Positions 10,488 to 22,165 of a DNA stretch of 64,000 nucleotides are shown here, piece by piece. Position numbers and translations under genes: made by a program. This stretch comes from Bimuria novae-zelandiae CBS 107.79 (lineage: Eukaryota > Ascomycota > Dothideomycetes > Pleosporales > Didymosphaeriaceae). The stretch spans positions 387,647 through 451,646 of the forward strand of contig ML976670.1 of NCBI GenBank assembly GCA_010015655.1. Reading direction: 5' to 3'. Positions within the stretch are counted from its first letter, which is position 1; every line of letters begins with the position of its first letter. The notes below the pieces were generated by a model. It worked only from the letters and a program-made list of their open reading frames with translations. It did not search any database and had not been told where the DNA came from.

Positions 10488-12596
10488 ACGTGCACGGACA
10501 GCTCATGCCCGGAGACACCTCGTGCCCCGCCGAACACCATATCCACCACTTCAAAAGTGAGGCTACTGAGCCACGTACAATAGCTATTATCATGAGATTT
10601 TCTAGTGAAGCACTATATCGACTCTTGTAATTAATCTAAACTAATTATATTTACTTAGGAGCTTAATATTGCGGCTACGTAATATAACTTTAGGTAGAGT
10701 AGTAGATAGCTTATCTTAAGCTTAAATACTAGTATAAGTAGCGCTAGCGCGTTTTTAACGCTTATTACTTAATAAAATTACTTATAAGGCTAGTTACTTG
10801 CGTTTTTAAGCTTATTAGATAGCTTTTTTTTAGTATTAAGCTTTAATTTTACGCGCGCGTTTAGCTACTTTCTTAGCTTATTTAACCTCCCTTATCTCTT
10901 TAAGCCTCTATCTTTCTACACGCTTCTCCTTAAGCTTAACTTAATATTATAGTTAAGCCTCCTTGCGCTACTTCTTAGCCTATACTTTTTAAAGTTTCTC
11001 CTCTATCTTATCTCGCTCTCGTACTACTTTTCTAGCTTAAGCCTTACGTAGCTTGCGAGGAGACTAGTAGACAGCGCTATTATAATATTCTTAGCGCTAT
11101 TAAAAGTTAAAAGCTTTACCCTTCTTCCTGTGCTTCTTTTTATGTTAAAGAGCCTCCTTTAAGCCCTTATTCTTATGCTTTAAAAGCTCATTCTAAATAG
11201 AGAGATAGTGAACGCTTAAACACAGCTTTTTTGCCTTATACTAATAGCTATTAGTAATAGTAGCTTAAACTAATTAATCTATCTTTCTCTAATTATAATT
11301 AGAGAGCCCTAATAATAAGCTTCTCTCAGCTTCTAGCGTGCTAGTAAATCTACGGAGGATAACGTTGGCATCCATAGGCTAGATCCTAGTAGCTTTAAAG
11401 GCCTTCAATATGAGGCTCTCCGTGAAGAAGGATATCCAGACACTCTAGAAGAGTAAGAAGAAGTCTCCTTTCTTAATTAGAATAAGACCTTAAGCCTTAT
11501 AGAGATGGTTAGTAAGCTCGTTAGAGTAAGCTTAAGAGAGAGGCTTAAATAGCACTACGTTAAGTAGCTAGAGCGTATAAGTTAAATAGGGGGAAAGGAT
11601 TATAAAGAGGATCCTATAGCAATTATAGTATTTAATAAACTCTATCGTAACATAAGATCTATAATTATTAAGGATAAGTAATTGCCATCTCCCTAATTAC
11701 TACTTTATATAGCAATTAAACATCTACTCTAGCTAAGCTAGGCCTATGTCGTCGTTTAACTAGCCTATTAGAGATAATAAGACAAAGACCTTATATTCTC
11801 TTGCCTTAATATTCTCTACCTAACTTAATCGTATAGCTCCTTTTTTAGCTACGTAGATAAGGCTTAAAGGTAGCAAGCTCCTATTAGCGTAGTAGCAGGC
11901 TAGGAGTGTTAGGAACTTGCGTAATTTATCTTAAAAAGATACTTAAACCTCCTTCTTCTCTTATTAACGCTTGCTAAATATCCTCTTGCTTTTGCCTATT
12001 AAGCTAATTAAGAAGCCCTTCTTATCTATATTATATATATCTCGAGCCTTAAGGTGATATTTAGTAATCTTTTGATATAATAGCTCGAAATAGAGACGGT
12101 ATTTTAACTTAGAATTAGCCAGGTGGCTAACACGATCTATAGCGGTGGTCCACTTTAAGATTATATAGATCTAGTGTCTAGTAATAAAGCGAGAAACCCA
12201 TTAATCGCTTAGCTACTAATAGGCTACTTTAGATAAGAAATTCCTAATTATCTCTCTCGTAGGAGGAAGACCTCTCTTTATAAGCTTTATAATATATTAT
12301 ATAAGCTCTAGCTCTTGTTATTAGTTAAGAGCTTATTAATTTAAGTATCTATCCTCCTAAGACACTATTACGCCTCTCTACCTTTACCCTAGCGTTAAGT
12401 AGTTAACCTTATATTTCTTAATAACTTCCCTTAACATAAAGTGTTCTCCTAGATCACGCGATTTTAAATCTTTAATTACATCGTCGATAGGTGCTATAGC
12501 TATAGCGTTATAGTCTGTTGAAGTTGTGGTGTTAAGACGCGGCTTGGTGTTCGGCGGGGCACGAGGTGTCTCTGGGCATGAGCTGTCCGTGCACGT
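10488..12596 (-). mobile_element. Pogo/Fot1-like DNA transposon A, RIP-degraded
   Basis: A 2,109-base element with 52-base terminal inverted repeats (10488-10539 and 12545-12596, starting ACGTGCACGGACAG, one mismatch seen) flanked by TA duplications at 10486-10487 and 12597-12598, as for Tc1/mariner-pogo elements. The transposase is on the minus strand. Its N-terminus is still open (12384 to about 12530, with AIAPIDDVIKDLKSR and VIKKYKVNYLTLG), and DDE-region pieces such as YRLYFELLYQKITKYHLKA and ARDIYNIDKKGF lie near 11960-12120. The rest is full of TAG/TAA stops with CpA/TpG almost absent, so it was inactivated by RIP. The TIRs stayed GC-rich. Confidence 0.85.
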
Positions 12597-12782
12597 TAAT
12601 AGACGCATCTACCTTTGGCTTTGCGTGTGCATTCTGTCCACCTCAAGCTAAGGATAGCACGTGTCCTCCTAGGTTACGGTTACGTTCGTTTTGCATGGAC
12701 TTCCCCAACCATGCACATTTAACATCCCTTGCTAGGTTACTTAATCTTACATGGACAGGCTTGTTTACTCGCACAAGTAGTA

Positions 12783-14908
12783 CCGTAGCTTGGCAGTTGG
12801 CGCGCCGCGTCACCGAACGCGCCACCCCACCATGCAATACCCCAACTTCAATGCGCTGCATCTCCACCAATATGGACCCGATTACGGCCGCGATAGAAGC
12901 AATTGAATTATAGAGACTAAGAGAATCTTTCTCGTATTGAAAAATTGCAAAAGAATTTAGTGTTATACGATCTACACTAACGCGCCAGCATAAGCGCTTT
13001 ATCGGCCAGCAGCAGGTTCCTGTACAACATAGCTAAAATATCACCCAACAGCAAGAACAGGAGCTTCTACGATATATCAAGCGCCTTACCGAACGTGGCC
13101 TTCCTCCTACACGGCAAATAATACAGAGCTTTGCCTCTACGGTGGCCAAAAAGAACGTTAGCTTATCGTAGGTTAATCGCTTTGTCCGGCGTCACGCTGA
13201 ATCCTTAATATCACGATAGACGACTAGTATTGACAGCAATCGTCACAAAGCTAATTCCCTAGCCAAATATAAGCTCTACTTCGACCTCCTACAGCAGAAG
13301 ATAGAGCAGTATCAGATTGAGGCTCGAGATATCTACAATATGGACGAGAAAGGCATCCTACTTGGCATCACCTCCCGCTCAAAGAGGATCTTTGATAGGC
13401 CTCTGTACGAGAGCAAGGCTGTAAGGCAAGCTATCCAGGATAGCAGCCGCGAGTGGATATCGCTCATAGCCTGTATATGCGCCGACGGATCTGCCCTAGA
13501 TCCAGCTCTAATCTATTAGGCCACCTCTACAAACATACAATCAAGCTAGGTCGAGGATCTTAACCCTTAACACTATTAGGCCTTTATCACCGTATCTAAA
13601 TCTAGCTAGTTAAGCAATTAGATAGGCCTCGCATGGCTTTAATAGGTATTTAATCGCCTTACAAAGTTAAAAGCTAGATAATTATATCGACTATTAATCC
13701 TCGATAGCCATAGATCTTATGTTACTATAGATTTTATTAACTATTGCGACCGTAATAGGATCCTGTTAGCTATCTATCCACCTTATTTAACCTATATATT
13801 ACAGCCTCTCGATGTCTGCGTGTTCAAGCCTCTATCGACAACGTATTTAAATGAGCTATCAGCCTTCTTACAGAACAGCCAGGGGCTAGCCTCTATTGCC
13901 AAGAGAGACTTCTTCAACCTATTCTAGAAGGCCTAGGTTAGCACTATAAGGTAGCTATTAATCCTCTAGGCTTTTAAAGCTACAGGCATCTCCCTGCTAG
14001 ATCTAATAATTATTTTTAAGCAATTTAATTAGACTATACCTTTTAATTAATAATTATAAAAGAGTTTAACCTTAATACTTAGTGCTTCAGATTAGAGAAA
14101 GATTAACTGGCTACTAAAGGCTATTATTAATACAGGGGGTGGTAATAAGGTTAAGAAGCTAAGTTAAACTATACACTTAATCTCTATATAAAAGCAACTC
14201 TTAGAGCATGAAAACAAAGGTCTGCAGGAGGCTCTAGCAATGCAGAAGAAACTCTTAAAGCGAGGCAGGCCTCTGCCTCTTAATTAGCTAGATAAGTATT
14301 ATGGTAGAGCTATTTTCTAGTCACCCTATAGCGTACAGCGGGCACGTAATCGTTAACACGAAAAAGATACTAAAGCGCAGCAACTATAGCTTTAAAAAAG
14401 TAAGTAAGTAGAAGCCCGTCAGGCTAGCTAGCAGCTTAAAATAAGGCTACTTTAAGAAAGGCGTGTTACTTAAGCAGCTACTAGAGATGCACGCGCAAAG
14501 TAGAGGGCTAATAAGGCTACTAAGTAACGCCTTAAGTAATAAGCCTGTAAGATATAAAGTTAACTTTAAAAGCGTATTAAAATATATAAATTAGGTAGTA
14601 AGAATGTCTTAAAGCCTTTTAATAAAGCTATTAAGAAAAAACAGCCTTAGCGTAAGGCTATAGATATTAATAAGGCCTTATCTATTATATCTGCCTTAAA
14701 GTCGCGCAGCGGCTAAATAATTAGAATACTAAGGAGATATTAATAATCTAAGTAGCTAGTAATTATCTACAGGCCTTAGAGACCTCAACTCTAGAAAATC
14801 TCGTGATAATATTGATTGTGGGTGGCTCAGTAGCCTCATGTTGCTGGCCGAGCGATCATGTAGGGGTGGCGCGTTCGGTGACGCGGCGCGCCAACTGCCA
14901 AGCTACGG
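12783..14908 (+). mobile_element. Pogo/Fot1-like DNA transposon B, RIP-degraded
   Basis: A 2,126-base element with TIRs identical over 46 bases (12783-12828 and 14863-14908, starting CCGTAGCTTGGCAGTT) and TA duplications at 12781-12782 and 14909-14910. The transposase runs on the plus strand from ATG 12872 (MDPITAAIEAIEL). N-terminal helix-turn-helix: QQQEQELLRYIKRL and LPPTRQIIQSFAS. DDE region: ARDIYNMDEKGILLG (about 13325-13365), LLILDSHRSYVTIDFI (about 13690) and ILQPLDVCVFKPL (about 13795-13835). Stops are few before about 13510 and dense afterwards, so RIP is heavier in the 3' two thirds. Only about 180 bases separate it from transposon A; their TIRs differ, so they are separate families. 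Confidence 0.88.
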
Positions 14909-15183
14909 TAACGTTAATCCGACTATCTGGCGCTCTGTCCCGAAGCGCTCCTACCCGCCAACTTCGTGATCCCCTCGATCCCCCGCATGCTCCTTTTCAG
15001 ACGCCAAAATTGTTACACACAAATAAGGAGTATATCGCCAGGCGTAGAGTGTGTACCGGATCAATCAGCGCGTAGCTGTGCCTCGCTCCCCGCATTGGTG
15101 CTGCGTCGCTCCTTCCATTTCTCCTTACCTATTACGACTTCTCTGCATTTTCATTAGCTCCAGCTTGTTTTGGGCTTGACTTA
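14909..15183. other. Spacer after transposon B
   Basis: About 275 GC-balanced bases between transposon B and the DUF7587-like fragment. Nothing recognisable apart from pyrimidine-rich runs that could be the leader of the following ORF. Confidence 0.4.
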
Positions 15184-15198
15184 TGTCTCTTAGCAAGT

Positions 15199-15459
15199 AT
15201 GAATACTATCCTGCCATTACCACCGACACTATACCGGGTCCAACACAAGAGGTCCTTTACTTATTATAGGAGTAACGAAGGCTTACTTGCGAATGGCTGC
15301 TACTGGATGGACTATAGCTATTGGTTTAATCCGACAAAAGTACGGAAACACCTGGATTGGAAGGATAGATCTCTTGAGCCAAGTCCGTTCGTATCTCTCT
15401 TCGATAATCTACGTGAGGCTATTTCAAAAAAAAAAAAAAAAAAAAAAACTACGCCTTAA
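15199..15459 (+). pseudogene. N-terminal fragment of a DUF7587-like gene ending in an A-run
   Basis: The frame from ATG 15199 reads PTLYRVQHKRSFTYYRSNEG, then a tryptophan/tyrosine-rich stretch, KHLDWKDRSLEPSPFVSLF and DNLREAI. The LYRV.H..S.T.Y opening and LDW......PSPF.S.F pattern resemble the fungal DUF7587 family (from memory; function unknown), which is normally clearly longer. The frame then runs into 23 consecutive A (15426-15448), giving poly-Lys, and ends at once. It is tail-to-tail with the monooxygenase gene. It may be a truncated copy, or a gene interrupted where the homopolymer arose. Confidence 0.45.
15426..15448 (+). repeat. Run of 23 adenines
   Basis: An uninterrupted A23 at the end of the DUF7587-like frame. 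It could be a slipped homopolymer or the tail of a retroposed fragment; no target duplication was obvious on either side. Confidence 0.9.
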
Positions 15460-15480
15460 AGACGGAAACTAATTAGTATA

Positions 15481-17298
15481 CTAGCGGATGCACGACGGCG
15501 AGCATCGTTCCACCAGAGAAGAGGCGATAATGATGTGTTTATAGCCCAAGTCAATATATCCGAATTCATACGATATCAGAAGTAGCGGGACCAGGAACGA
15601 CGGTCCGGACTGCTCAAGCGACCGAAACTTGGACAGTAGCGGACTCAATGCCATGCCGAGGTTGTTCACGCGTGACAATTGGGTTGGGTTGGTCACGTCG
15701 CCACCAAACACAAGTAAGCGCCACAACCCGTCGCTCGGGCAGAGTTCCTGTAGGTCAACAGGAAGGACACTGGCCAAGTTAAATATGGGAAAGGGAGGTA
15801 GGCGCATGCCAAGCGGGAGGCTGGTTACCGGTTTGCCCGGAGGCAGGCTGACGACAACCAAACTGGGCTCATAGCAGATGTTGGCACCGCTGTTGAACGC
15901 GCGAAGCTTGTCGTATGCCGCGTTCGCGTCCAAGGTGGTCTTCCGGTCTTTCTGGGAGAGATTTCCCGCCAGTACTGTGTCAATTTCGATGAGCAGTTCG
16001 GCGATGGGTCGGCGCTCCGACTCGTACGTCGGCAGAATGGCTGGGTTAAGCTGTTGCTTAGCCACACCAGCGACCTTCCATCCCAAGTTGTAGGCATCCT
16101 GCATGGATACGTTCATACCCTGGCCGCCCTTGGGAGTATGCGTATGGACGGCGTCACCACCAAGGAAAATGCGCTGGCCGTAATCAAAGTGGTCGGAAAC
16201 ACGCTGGCCAACTTTGTAAATGGTCCAACAGTCGCAATAGCTATACGACAGGCGGAAGGGTTCGAGGACCTTGGCAGCAGCCGCCATTAGATGCTGCGCG
16301 GTCAGGATGCCATCCTCATACTGGTCCATGTCCGAGCCAGGCAGCTGGATGTAGAGGCGAGTCATGTTGTTCTCGCGCGTTATGCTCAGCACCGTACCAG
16401 CCGGCGAGAGGATAGTACGATGCTTTTTGAAGTCGGGGAAGCCCGTGTCCAATACCGCATCAATGACACCCCATTTCGCATTGTAGGTTGCACCCTCCAT
16501 GGCGAAGCCGAGCTGTCGTCGTACCCAGCTTTGTCCGCCATCCGCCCCAATAACATATTTGGCGTGAACTGTCTCAGTGCTGCCTGGTTCACCGCTAATA
16601 GTAGGAACTGTGTCGGAGCCATCGTTGGGCACGACATTGGCATCAATATGCCCACGCTCGGCTCTAGCAATACCATCCTGGACCCTATGTGCGTTTACCG
16701 TCCATGTGCCGAGCTCCTCTTTGTTTACGCGCCGCAAATCAACCACTACCGCATGGGCGGTGTGATCGTGCATCTTAGTGTTATCCGTAACAATGCGTGT
16801 GGGAATCACGCCACGCTCGACCTCAATGCCAGCACGGCGTTTGATGGCATCGATCAGGGCTGCCTCGATGTTACCCTGGTGCATGGTGCCAGGAATGAAT
16901 CTGGACGAGTCTGTTCCGATAGTTCCATCTTGTTTCTGCCTCATAAGACCACCCTTCCCATCTGGTGCCTATGAGATCAAGTTAGTCGAAGACTGGTGGA
17001 GAAGAACGTCCTGGACGGCATTCGGTCTTACCCAGAGATCCCACTGCGAGACTCGCGTGCCATGAGTTGCGAACACATGGCCTAGTCCAAAACTGTCCCA
17101 GATCTCGAGTGAGCGAACGTGGAAGCCGTCAGCGCGGCCGTTTAGCGCCCTGGTTCCGCGCTTGTCGATAATACGGACTTTCAGGCCAAATTCAGCCATC
17201 CAAAGTGCGCTCATGAGCCCCATAGGCCCGGCGCCGACGATCAAGACGTCAACATGGCTACTGTGGCTGGTGGAGCTGTTGGTTAGAGGGACTGTCAT
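15481..17298 (-). CDS. FAD-dependent phenol-hydroxylase-type monooxygenase, short C-terminus
   Basis: The model is complement(15481..16968, 17032..17298), 584 residues; the 63-base intron runs GTAAGA...CTAAC...ATAG and joins WDLW-APDGKGG in frame. Class A flavoprotein monooxygenases hydroxylate aromatic rings using NADPH and O2. The three FAD/NADPH motifs are present: IVGAGPMG near residue 20, VIGADGGQSWVRRQL and GGDAVHTHTPKGGQGMNVSMQDAYNLGWK. The order and spacing fit the phenol 2-monooxygenase branch, whose members carry a thioredoxin-like C-terminal domain of about 150 residues. Here that domain opens (GLWRLLVFGGDVTNP) but the last part (after about residue 540) does not match it and ends early, so roughly 80-110 residues are missing or replaced. 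The gene lies beside the transposon cluster. Substrate unknown; it may no longer be active. Confidence 0.8.
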
Positions 17299-17903
17299 CG
17301 CGTGTTGTCTTTCGAAATGATTCGAGCACCTTTCGGATATGGAATGTAACGACTGACAGCCTAGGAATATGTATAGTGAGACTCAATGTGGGTAGAAGTG
17401 CCTGAACCTATGGCCAGCTCGTCCTGTGGAGCGCGTGGGTTACCCCAGCGGGATGTGGTGAGTGTTCAAGCTCGTGATTGGTTGATCGTCTCCGTGAGCG
17501 TGAGCGCGGGAACCTGAACCTATCTTCGACTACTTCGGCGGCCGGATCCCTAGGAGCGTGCATATGGGCCGCTGCCCGAGCTACCACTATACACCTGCGT
17601 GTCCTTCTAAGCCGATGGAAAATGCCTGGGACTGCAAGATCTCGACATCGTGCGCTTACATAACGGCACATCATGTCTCGGGACGTAGGAGAAGTCCTCG
17701 AGGCGAAATCTTGCAGTGAAAGGATGCATGAGTGGATAAGTTGACGGTGTTTCATTTCAGATCTGCTCACTGCGCACGACAGCGCCATCCCACAATCATT
17801 GATTTTGTAACACGTGACATCAGCTAGACCCGAATAGGATGTGCTGACCCTTACACGACTTTTCAAACTTCCGGGTTCCGGTCCCCGATGCCAAGCACAT
17901 CAA
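17299..17903. other. Intergenic, no gene recognised
   Basis: A 605-base GC-balanced gap between the monooxygenase start and the 3' end of the broken methyltransferase-like gene. A 152-codon minus frame covers it but is Arg/Ser-rich, lacks motifs and looks like chance. Confidence 0.4.
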
Positions 17904-18800
17904 CTAATCGCCTTTCTTTACGCCAACATACCAGTACATGACGCCAAAGGGTGGTAGGACCTTCGTTTCTCCACTGCTAAATTCCCATACGCTAAGGTCC
18001 AAGTCCTTCTGTCTACGCAGCAGCTCTTCTAGCTCTCTATTGGTGCGCCCCCGGATGCATGAAACATAACCATCAACGGCAAACATGAGCGGTACCAGCG
18101 GGATCACATTTGTGAAGAAGATGTGGAGAGGGAAATTCCTGAACCACACCAGCGTTGTTAAGAACGGTGACAGCATGAGGAAAGTCGTGTTCAGGAAGGC
18201 GGTGAGGGTCCGATTCGTCATCTCGAAGATACTGATCTCATTAGCGATTTCTTGGCTTTTTTTTCTATGTTCTTCCTATGGCGACACTATGGTGAGACTT
18301 ACACAAATGTATCCGACGACTCGATGGCACTCCGCAGGACCAGCTGGGCATCCGGATCGTCGAAGTGGTGGAAGCACAGATTATAAATCCGGCACTCCTT
18401 CTTACCGGGCTTGCGACTCTACCCATCTTTGTAGCATCGCGAGGCTCAGAAATGTACGTGATATGCTCGCTGCGGTGAGAAATGGCAGCCCACCGCTCGA
18501 GCGAAGGCCACAGATCGGACATGACGAAGCGGACGGGGGCAGCACCGCCGTCACGCAGCTTGCGGTTTAGCGCCGGCTCGAGAAAGGGAATGGGCCCACC
18601 GGCTCCCGCGCAGGGGTCGATGATATCGAAGGACGGCAAATTGGGGATGTGCTCCAGCATGACATCGCAGGCGAAGTCGGCTGGGGTGCTATCCTCGCCG
18701 CGCATGCCCTTGCCAGCTGTGTGCCACATCTGGTTGCGCACCAGGTCTAGGAGATCTAGGAGCACAGCGTTGGTGTGTGCGCGATTCCATTCGGATAGCC
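17904..18800 (-). pseudogene. Broken methyltransferase-like gene with C-terminal membrane segments
   Basis: Minus-strand pieces follow the layout of a fungal family with an AdoMet-binding core and a membrane-associated tail. At 18440-18800 LLDLLDLVRNQMWHTAG leads to the glycine-rich loop IDPCAGAGGPIPFLEPALN and FVMSDLWPSLERW. A frame change and a TAG lie near 18430. The next frame gives CRIYNLCFHHFDDPDA up to a donor GTAAGT near 18300. After an intron ending ATCAG, the last exon (17904 to about 18232) has hydrophobic segments (FLMLSPFLTTLVWF, IFFTNVIPLVPLMFAVDGYV) and ends WYVGVKKGD. About 80-100 N-terminal residues of the family are absent: homology stops near 18800, where the AT-rich transposon block begins. 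One indel plus one nonsense codon and the lost start make this a likely pseudogene. Confidence 0.6.
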
Positions 18801-18859
18801 ATTTAGTTGTGTCTGTTGTTCTGCTGCTTTGTGGGCGTAGGGTAACCTCTATATATATA

Positions 18860-19789
18860 TATTGTACCTGCTCCTTCCAGTCATCATCGCTTAGATAGAG
18901 ATTATTCTTAAGTTCTCTTATTAGCGCCTGTAGCGTCTACTAATTACCTAATTATAGTATTGTAAGCTCTAGCCTTTATAAATTAACTATAGTATAAACT
19001 TAGTTCTAGAGTACTTAAAGCTTTATTATAAGCTAAGTGTAAATAGTAAACTCTAGCTTATAATACTTAAGCTATTATATATAGGGCTTACTTTTAGTAT
19101 TTAGGTATAGCAGCTCTAGAGCCTAGTTATGTATATTTATCTACTTAAGAGCCTTAAAATTAATATAATTTTATATCTCTTAAGCGTTCGCGTGATACTT
19201 AAGCTACGTATACTAAAGTAGAAATAAGTTATAATTCATAAATTAATTATTTATTAGGAGCTTTATAAAAGTTATTATATAGTTAGGCTTTATTGCGAGA
19301 CGTAAGGTGGCAGGACGTAAGCATAAGAATAATAAGAAGCAGGAAATAGTTTACTATTATAATTATTAACTAGTATAAAATAAGTATTATAAAGCGTTAT
19401 AAAAGTACTAAGCTTATAACTATTACGCATAGTTAACTTTAATTAAAGAGCTTATAAATAAAGTCTATTAAGGAGAGGAAGCTCTACTAAGACGCTAAGC
19501 TATTTAGAGGTTTAGGGGATCGCGTGCTTGGCTGCTTGGCTGCTTAGATTAACCCTAGCTAGCGTAGAAAGCTCTAGCAAGGTGCCCTTTTGCAATAGTT
19601 ACTAAAAGAGCTTTAAACGTTATGTAGTATTTAAACGTATAGAGACTATAAGAATAGCTTTATTTAGCTATTATAAGCTATATATATTAAGAAGCTTACA
19701 CAAAAGTTATCATTACTAAAGTTATATATAAAGTTACTAGCTATACTATTACCTCTAAAAGAGCTATTACTGTTTAAGAATTAGGCAAA
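18860..19789. other. RIP-degraded AT-rich DNA, origin not resolved
   Basis: CpA/TpG-depleted sequence starting at a short (TA)n near 18855. No domain could be read with confidence; the 3' part may be the reverse transcriptase and connection region of the copia relic that follows. Confidence 0.5.
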
Positions 19790-20480
19790 TAACTTTACCA
19801 AGTATAAATATACTTAGTTTATATAGCCTATAGGCTACGCAGCTAGAGCTACCCGTTTTAATACTTTAAAAGTTTATTTTAAGCTAGCTAAGTTTCTTAC
19901 GAACTAATTTTTACGTTATTTTATATAGTTTATTAGATAACTGCCTGCCTACTAGGCACTAAATATTAAGCTCTTTATTATATAGTATTTATTTTAAATA
20001 AATCTATCTATATACCTAACTAGTCTTAATCTAAGTTCATTAGAATAATAGATACGTTATACGCTAATAATAAAATCATATATAAGAGCTTATAAGGCTA
20101 TATCTTCGTCCTATTTAGCGGACCCATATACTAAAAGGCAACACTATAGCGCTGTATTATTAAGCTAACTATTAAAGTAAAGCTAGTCGTCGTATTATTT
20201 ATAGATACCAAACTAATTTAGTAATAAAGAGTCTTTAAATATATTAGCTTTAATCTAAATTATTAATGCCTTTTATACAATAATAATTAGTAGACTATTT
20301 GGCTTTTTACGTCTACTGCGTCTCTCCTTATGACTACTATACGACACGTTAATATCTATTATTACTAGGTTTATTAAGAAGCTTAATTAAATAATATTAA
20401 TTTTTTATATATTTCAAGAAGCTATTAACTAGCCAACGGTCTTATTAAGCTACTATCTAGATAAAAGTACGAAAACTAAA
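19790..20480 (+). pseudogene. Ty1/copia RNase H remnant
   Basis: On the plus strand, ignoring TAA/TAG made by RIP, the frame reads DTLYANNKIIYKSL-GYIFV then LFSGPIY-KATL-RC, then RHVNIYYY and LANGLIKLL. This is the GYIF.LFGGPI..KA...R core and the ADGLTK-like end of the copia RNase H domain. The element is truncated on both sides and no LTR pair was found. Confidence 0.6.
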
Positions 20481-20599
20481 TTTTTTTCTATTATTTTCTA
20501 TACACTAAATAAGTGTCTCTATAGTATTGTATTCTTCCTAATTTTTTCTATATAGTTTTTTACAGATTTAACGAGGCTATATATTTACTAAACTCTATC

Positions 20600-21455
20600 C
20601 AATACATAGCACTATGCTGTACCCCTATATTTTACTTAGCTCTATTATATACTTAGCTTTATACTATATTTTAACTTATACTTAAAGCAAACATACTTAT
20701 ATTATATATTAAACTCTACTTATAAGGCTTATTAGTCTTAGTATAGAACGTAAAGTAATAAGAATCTTAGTACTAGCTCTAGGAAACGTTTTACTACTGC
20801 ATATAGTATAAAGTAAGATATATCTATACTATAATAGCGGATGGCTACCCACCTAGAACTATACTGATACTAAGACTAGCACTAAAAGCTTAGCTTTTTA
20901 ACTTTAAAATATAGTTACTTTATAGGGTAAAGGGGGATTTATAGCTAATATTAGCTTTAAACCTGTATTTAAACCTAAAGGGAGTTGCATAAGCAGCCTA
21001 ATGCTATATTATATAATAATACTAGTCTTATAAGTTAGCTCGTCTATTATACATAAGCCTTCAATTATTCTATATAATTTGCAGACGGAGATACACGATT
21101 ATACACTAATTTATATACATAATACACTGCCTTTATATATACTATCTACCTCCTTATAGTAATAGCTTACAAAAGTACGCTTATATGCAATTAGATCGCG
21201 AGACTTACTTAAATAAATAGAGAAGCTATAAGACGTGAAAATTAATAAAAAAAAAAGTAAATATAGATGTCAGACACTCTAATAAAAGTAGAGGTAATAT
21301 AAATTATTACTTAAAAGAATATTAAGGAGTCCCCAGAATGAAAATCGCGTTATAGTAAGATATAATTAATTACTAGTTAGTAGGCTTTAATGCGCTATAA
21401 CTACTATAGAACGACTACATATACTGCGCGAATATATATAAAATATACTATAAAT
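20600..21455 (+). pseudogene. Pogo-like transposase tail, inverted relative to element C
   Basis: At about 21160-21455 the plus strand is clearly similar to the minus strand of 21640-21990, the C-terminal coding part and 3' flank of element C, including a shared CTATAAATAC just before the left edge of C. It is therefore a second copy of the same family in opposite orientation. The part before 21160 is too degraded to assign. Confidence 0.4.
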
Positions 21456-21992
21456 ACAAACGTAATTAATAAGCGAACGCCGCATATAAGTAAGCGCCGT
21501 ACCCTACTAACTTTTTATACCTTTATAGTAACCCATCTCAATAATACAGTAAGACAATAGTATATAATTACTATTCTAAATTAGGTAGTATTTATAGTAC
21601 ACTTTATACACGTTTATACGTTATATTTACTCTCTTTGCAGTGGCTGCAGCATGTTGAAGCTTATTAACTAGTACTTAATTACGTCTTATCTTAACGCTT
21701 TTCGCTCTCTAGCTATTACTTAATATTTTTTAAGTAATAATTTCCTCTCCCTTTATCCTTATAGAGGTGTCCTACTTCTATATCTACTTTTTTTATTACT
21801 TTTTACGTATTATAGCTACCTTATTTACTTATTTAAGTCTTATAACCTAATCGCATATAACTATACTTTTATAAGCTATTACTTTAGCGCCCTTTTTAAG
21901 CTAATTAATTACTCTAATAATAAAACCACGTAATGTGCTTTTACACCTTTAAATTCTATTATAAATTAATACTAATTAAGTCTCTAGCTTGC

Positions 21993-22165
21993 TGTCACGA
22001 GTCGTAGGTCGAGGGCCCTCGACGGCCCTAGTCCGCTCTAGACCGGCGCTATCCAGGCCTTCCGCCTATTTACTTCCCTCGCCGCAGCCCTTCTCTTCCC
22101 TCTCTAAGGGATCGCCTTAGTACTGTGGATAGACTAAGTCGCCCGTAGTTAGGGCGCTTTTTACA
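21993..22165 (+). repeat. 5' LTR (173 bp)
   Basis: TG...CA ends. It aligns without gaps to 25187-25359 with five C/T or G/A differences. Confidence 0.95.

Noticed and set aside
15425..15450. A23 run as proof of a retroposed mRNA
   Set aside because: No target duplication was visible and the preceding frame is truncated within coding sequence, so homopolymer slippage is as likely.
16291..16974. 227-codon plus frame
   Set aside because: Antisense shadow of the monooxygenase; no domain.
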